From Chrysomallon squamiferum (taxonomy: Eukaryota; Mollusca; Gastropoda; Neomphalida; Peltospiridae): a DNA stretch of 64,000 nucleotides. Positions 59,651 through 64,000 of the stretch are shown one piece after another. Position 1 is the first letter of the stretch; every line of letters starts with the position of its first letter. The notes beneath the pieces are model-generated. The model made no database searches and was not told the origin of the DNA. It worked only from the letters and a program-made list of their open reading frames with translations. The position numbers and the translations under genes are program-made. Location of the stretch: NCBI GenBank assembly GCA_012295275.1, contig CM022679.1, positions 28,350,664 through 28,414,663 of the forward strand, written 5' to 3'.

Positions 59651-60082
59651 ATAATAAGAAAGTAGGTTTAGACGTCGCATGCTCGTAACACCTTTGATCC
59701 ATTTCATATTCTAGAATTCATCAATTTTGTTTGATAAAAAGCAGATGTTCTGTTCACTGTTAACTCTAAGCCGTCATTAGGCAAAGGTGTTTAAGTACTG
59801 TGGCGTCATCGTCTTGCTCTGCTTAGCACGTTAAAACAGTCAAACTGCTCACATACGTGAAACCTGAAGAAAATGTCCAGTACAACACATTTTCTAACAA
59901 TACGTAATACTCATTGTTTAACTGCGTAACTGGAAAACAAAGAAATCGCTAATGTTCATGCTGTGTTAGGCGGACACCAGACATTTATTTTTCACAAAAT
60001 CAATGTGATAAAAATAAATTTAAATGCAAAATAATTAGTGTTAAAAAAACAGCAAGAAAAAAGAGAAAAATATAATAGACTG

Positions 60083-60187
<105 letters not shown>

Positions 60188-60500
60188 GTGTTTGTTTTTC
60201 TATTGCCTATATACATATATAGTTGTGCAGTCACTATTACTACTATCACTACTACTACTACCACTACTACTACTACTATCATTCTATTTCTTTTTTTTTA
60301 GCCAACGTTCTTGTTTCATGACAGTTAAAATGATCTATTATCAAGGAAATGCAAAATGTATTTAGATTAATTGTTAGCAGGTTATTTTTAAGCGCGTTCA
60401 AAGTTGAATGTCGCCCAAGAGATTTGTCTATTGTTGGAACTTTGTAGATTATCAACAGCATAAAAATATACATACTGGATATAAATTACTAATAGAAACA

Positions 60501-60534
<34 letters not shown>

Positions 60535-62183
60535 TAATAAATATAATAACAATAAATAAATAAATATTAAATGAATAAGTGAACGTGTACAAACTAAGAT
60601 ACTATATAAAAAAATATAAAAAATCATTAAAAAACAATAAGGGTGAATAATCTAACGTTTAATTTTCTTCTGAGTATTTTACTGGTATAGTACAACAATG
60701 AATAATTTAAATTGTGTATCTAAGTATGAAATAAATTGTTCAATGCCTAAATAGAATATTTGTTTGTCATTAGTCTAAATATGTTGAGAATTCAGAAAAA
60801 CCCCACTAACTTATATTTGTAGTAAAATATCTGAGAAAGGTACGGAATCATTTACCCGACTTCTAGAGACCCGGAAAATGCAGAAAACTGTCAATTTAGA
60901 ATTATTATCAAGTCTAAAAGACTTTCTAATGAAAATCATTTTCTATACGTGTATTTTAAGAATTTAAAGTGAATTAATAAAAATGAAACAGACCCTGGTT
61001 TAAAAATGGATTAATTAATATATGATAAATGCAGTTTCCTTCTTTATTATTATTATTATTTTTTTTTTATCGATTGTTTTGTGTTTTAAATAAAGACGTA
61101 TCCTGTAACCCTGACTCAAGCTTGCCGGAAAAATAGCTGGGTATCTCTAATAGAAAGAAAGAAAGAAAAAGTGCAGCAAAATAAATAAATAAATACATAA
61201 TCCTGTTCACTGACATAAATATGTCTTAACTTGATGATCGAAGACCTCAAATCTCCTTTTAACTGTACTATTTTTTCATCTTTTTTTAAAATTATTATTA
61301 TTATTATTTTTTTAATAGTCGAATCAATACGGTTTTCCTCAACTCGCTTGACATTCCGGTAATAAAAATGATTGATAACATAATTCAGAATGGTGTACGC
61401 TCCGCTGATAATACTACTGCTGACTTTCATGTTTTATTTCTGTCTGTAAATATGAATCAGACTTTCGCATCAGTGAATCTATTTTCTGACCGCAGTAGAA
61501 AGGCGGTGTATAAAAACCCAAATGTGTTTTGAAAATAAATACGACTTCCACTGTCTTAAATCACCAACATATTTCATTACCAGTCAAAAACGTAAAAATA
61601 GTTACCCTAGTTACTGCAGTCACTGACAAATATGCTTAGCACAAATAGTTATGTTGCCACTAAATGATATGTGAACAATTGTTTTGGACTGAAAGATTTA
61701 GTTATTTATTTATTTATTTTACTAGTGTTAGAAACGATGATGCATCGCATACATTTCAATCTACAGAACAACTGCAGCCAGCTTCCTAGGCTTGACCAAA
61801 ATAACGCAAACTGAATCTGGCGGACGTCAAAGGAACACTAAGTGCGATGTTCTGACAAGCAGACATGGTTTTTGCATTCCAACGTGACACCGACATATCA
61901 GATGTAATCAACGACCAGTTTTCTGTTCCTAATAAACGTCTTTATTCAGTCAAACTTTCATCTGATTATTAATGTGTCTTTCCAAATGTGAAATGATGAT
62001 ATTTAATAATTAAAATAATACTTAATAATTTCAATGATTATACTCGAGACTGGATGATGAAAACTGTTCTTCTTAATAATAATGATAAAAATAATAAAAA
62101 TAATAATAAAAACAACAGCAATAACATAATATTAATAACAATAACTATAAATAATCATAAAGATAATAATAATAATAACACTA

Positions 62184-62215
<32 letters not shown>

Positions 62216-62222
62216 CAACAAT

Positions 62223-62264
<42 letters not shown>

Positions 62265-62864
62265 AAATAGTAAAAATAGCAAGTCTGTTAAATACTTTTT
62301 TGATAAATCACTGAAATTTAAAATTACTAATGCTCTCTGACTATTACAGTGATATAAATTACTTTCTGATATAAATTATTGAAATTTTAATTTACTGATA
62401 TTTAATTATGGTTATGCTTACAGCAAATTATTTTCTGGATTTGGATATATTTGTGGTATATACATTCCTAAACCTATTCAAACACAAGCACACACATACA
62501 TTCCCTTTATTGCACTTACGTTCAGAAACGTTTGTATATAAAACGATTTTTTCCCATAAAGGAATACAAAATTTATAAGAGAATACTAAATGTCTTCTAT
62601 TCATATTTATTAAAGGGAAATTTTACATGACGTATAAATCAATCAGTTACCGATCTGCTTTATCGAAGAAAGACAATTAGCATTATAACATTGTATAGAG
62701 TTTTCCTCTTTTCTTTCTCGATGTGTAACAACTGAAATAAAACTGTTATTGATTTTAGAGTCGGATCTAAACAAATAAAACGCACTGAACTTTACTTCTT
62801 TTTATTTCAACAGCGTCTTGTACAGCACTCATCACTTTCTCAATAGTTATTGACTCTTTGGTAA

Positions 62865-62868
<4 letters not shown>

Positions 62869-62945
<77 letters not shown>
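62869..62945. repeat. (TC)n microsatellite
   Basis: About 38 uninterrupted TC units. Confidence 0.96.
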
Positions 62946-62947
<2 letters not shown>

Positions 62948-63479
62948 AAGTGAAATTAAATGTGTTCTGACTCACTGTACTAATTACAAAGATTATAATA
63001 AAATGATCATTTAAACAAATTAAATATAAAAAATCAGTCAATGAATTCTAGTTATTTTACCAAACAAATTTCAAATATAGTAATAATAATAATAATTTTA
63101 TAAATAATAATAATAATTATATAAAGATGAGAAAAATGTATTATTTAAAATAATTACGAAAATTATAATGTAAAGTTGGAATAAAAAATTTAAACGATGA
63201 AAAAAAAACTCAATGTATGATTATTAAACATATTATAAAAATTAAAATAAAAAGTGTCATAGAAAAAAATCAATATTTTCTGGTAATAACAATAAAGAAA
63301 ACAAAATATTTAATAGTTTTCCTTAGTAACAGCAAATAAATAATGTATAACATCTTATGAATTTAATATTGTATCTCTCTATCTTTAAGACTATCATGTT
63401 CTTTAAAACAATAATTGTTAACGATTTCCTTTCGTATGTTAAAACGAAATCGAATTATTTTATTGATTAAAACGTGAAT

Positions 63480-63930
63480 AGCATTGTATATTATCTTGTA
63501 TTATATCTAGTATTCTATCTTGTATTACATCTTGTATATTATCTTGTATTATATCTAGTATTATCTTGTATTATATCTTGTAGTATATCGTGTACTATAT
63601 ATCGTATTACATATTGTATTAAATCTTGTACTATATCTTGTATTACATCTTGTAGTATATCTTGTATCATATATTGTATTACATCTTGTATTATATCTTG
63701 TATTATATCTTGTATTACATCTTGTGGTATAGCTTGTATCATATATTGTATTATATCTTGTACTGTATATTGTATTACATCTTGTATTATATCTTGTATT
63801 ATATCTTGTATTACATCTTGTGGTATATCTTGTATCATATATTGTATTATATCTTGTACTGTATATTGTATTACATCTTGTATTATATCTTGTATTATAT
63901 CTTGTATTACATTTTGTACTACTTCTAATT
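63480..63930. repeat. 12-14-bp tandem repeat (TATCTTGTATTA type)
   Basis: Some 35 imperfect units of ATCTTGTATTAT/C, with a higher-order pattern of about 105 bases seen twice (63662-63767 against 63767-63872). It stays open in several frames and encodes spurious IQDI or LYYI repeats. Confidence 0.92.
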
Positions 63931-64000
63931 ATTGTACTATATCGTACGGTTTACCTAAGCCGTGGTATGTGCTGCCATGGAAGTTTGAAAATTCATTTCG

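Noticed and set aside
63539-63928. 99- and 88-codon frames of repeated IQDI/LYYI
   Set aside because: Pure product of the 12-14-bp tandem array; open on both strands.

Overview
This is animal nuclear DNA. It is AT-rich, genes are split by short GT-AG introns, and microsatellites and minisatellites are very dense. I cannot name the species. The gene content and repeat load suggest an invertebrate, perhaps a mollusc or another lophotrochozoan; that placement is an inference and weak. All three genes I can support lie on the minus strand, so transcription runs from high to low coordinates.

Gene C (320-5257, running off the left edge) is the N-terminal part of a SEC14L1/SEC14L5-type lipid-transfer protein, with a PRELI/MSF1 domain followed by the start of a CRAL-TRIO domain. 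Gene A (8883-27679, 24 coding exons) and gene B (31759-58650, 24 coding exons) are two complete, tandemly arranged polycystin-1-family receptor-channels. Each has a signal peptide, a stack of PKD (Ig-like) repeats on one giant exon, a REJ module, a long stalk with a GPS-like site, TM1, a PLAT domain, five further membrane segments, the extracellular polycystin (TOP) domain and a C-terminal six-helix channel module. I traced every splice junction. The intron phases agree throughout, giving about 2835 codons for A (after allowing for one missing base in exon 19) and 3156 codons for B. Matching exon lengths and phases show that A and B are an old tandem duplicate pair.

Intergenic regions: 5258-8882 (C/A), 27896-31758 (A/B) and 58651-64000 (upstream of B) hold mostly simple repeats, with a few unexplained non-repetitive patches. 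Gene B introns carry several minisatellites and a decayed Tc1/mariner-like transposon.

Most interesting observations: (1) an array of about 40 units in gene B intron 7 that starts exactly at a 5' splice site and copies that splice site in most units; (2) a 27-bp tandem repeat between a TATA box and the start codon of gene A, forming its predicted 5' UTR; (3) TTA/TTG microsatellites repeatedly placed at 3' splice sites on the transcribed strand; (4) loss of the GPS cleavage tripeptide and of the polycystin-2 filter aspartate in both polycystins; (5) a single-base frameshift in gene A. I found no CRISPR array, rRNA or tRNA gene, and no wholly new protein system.
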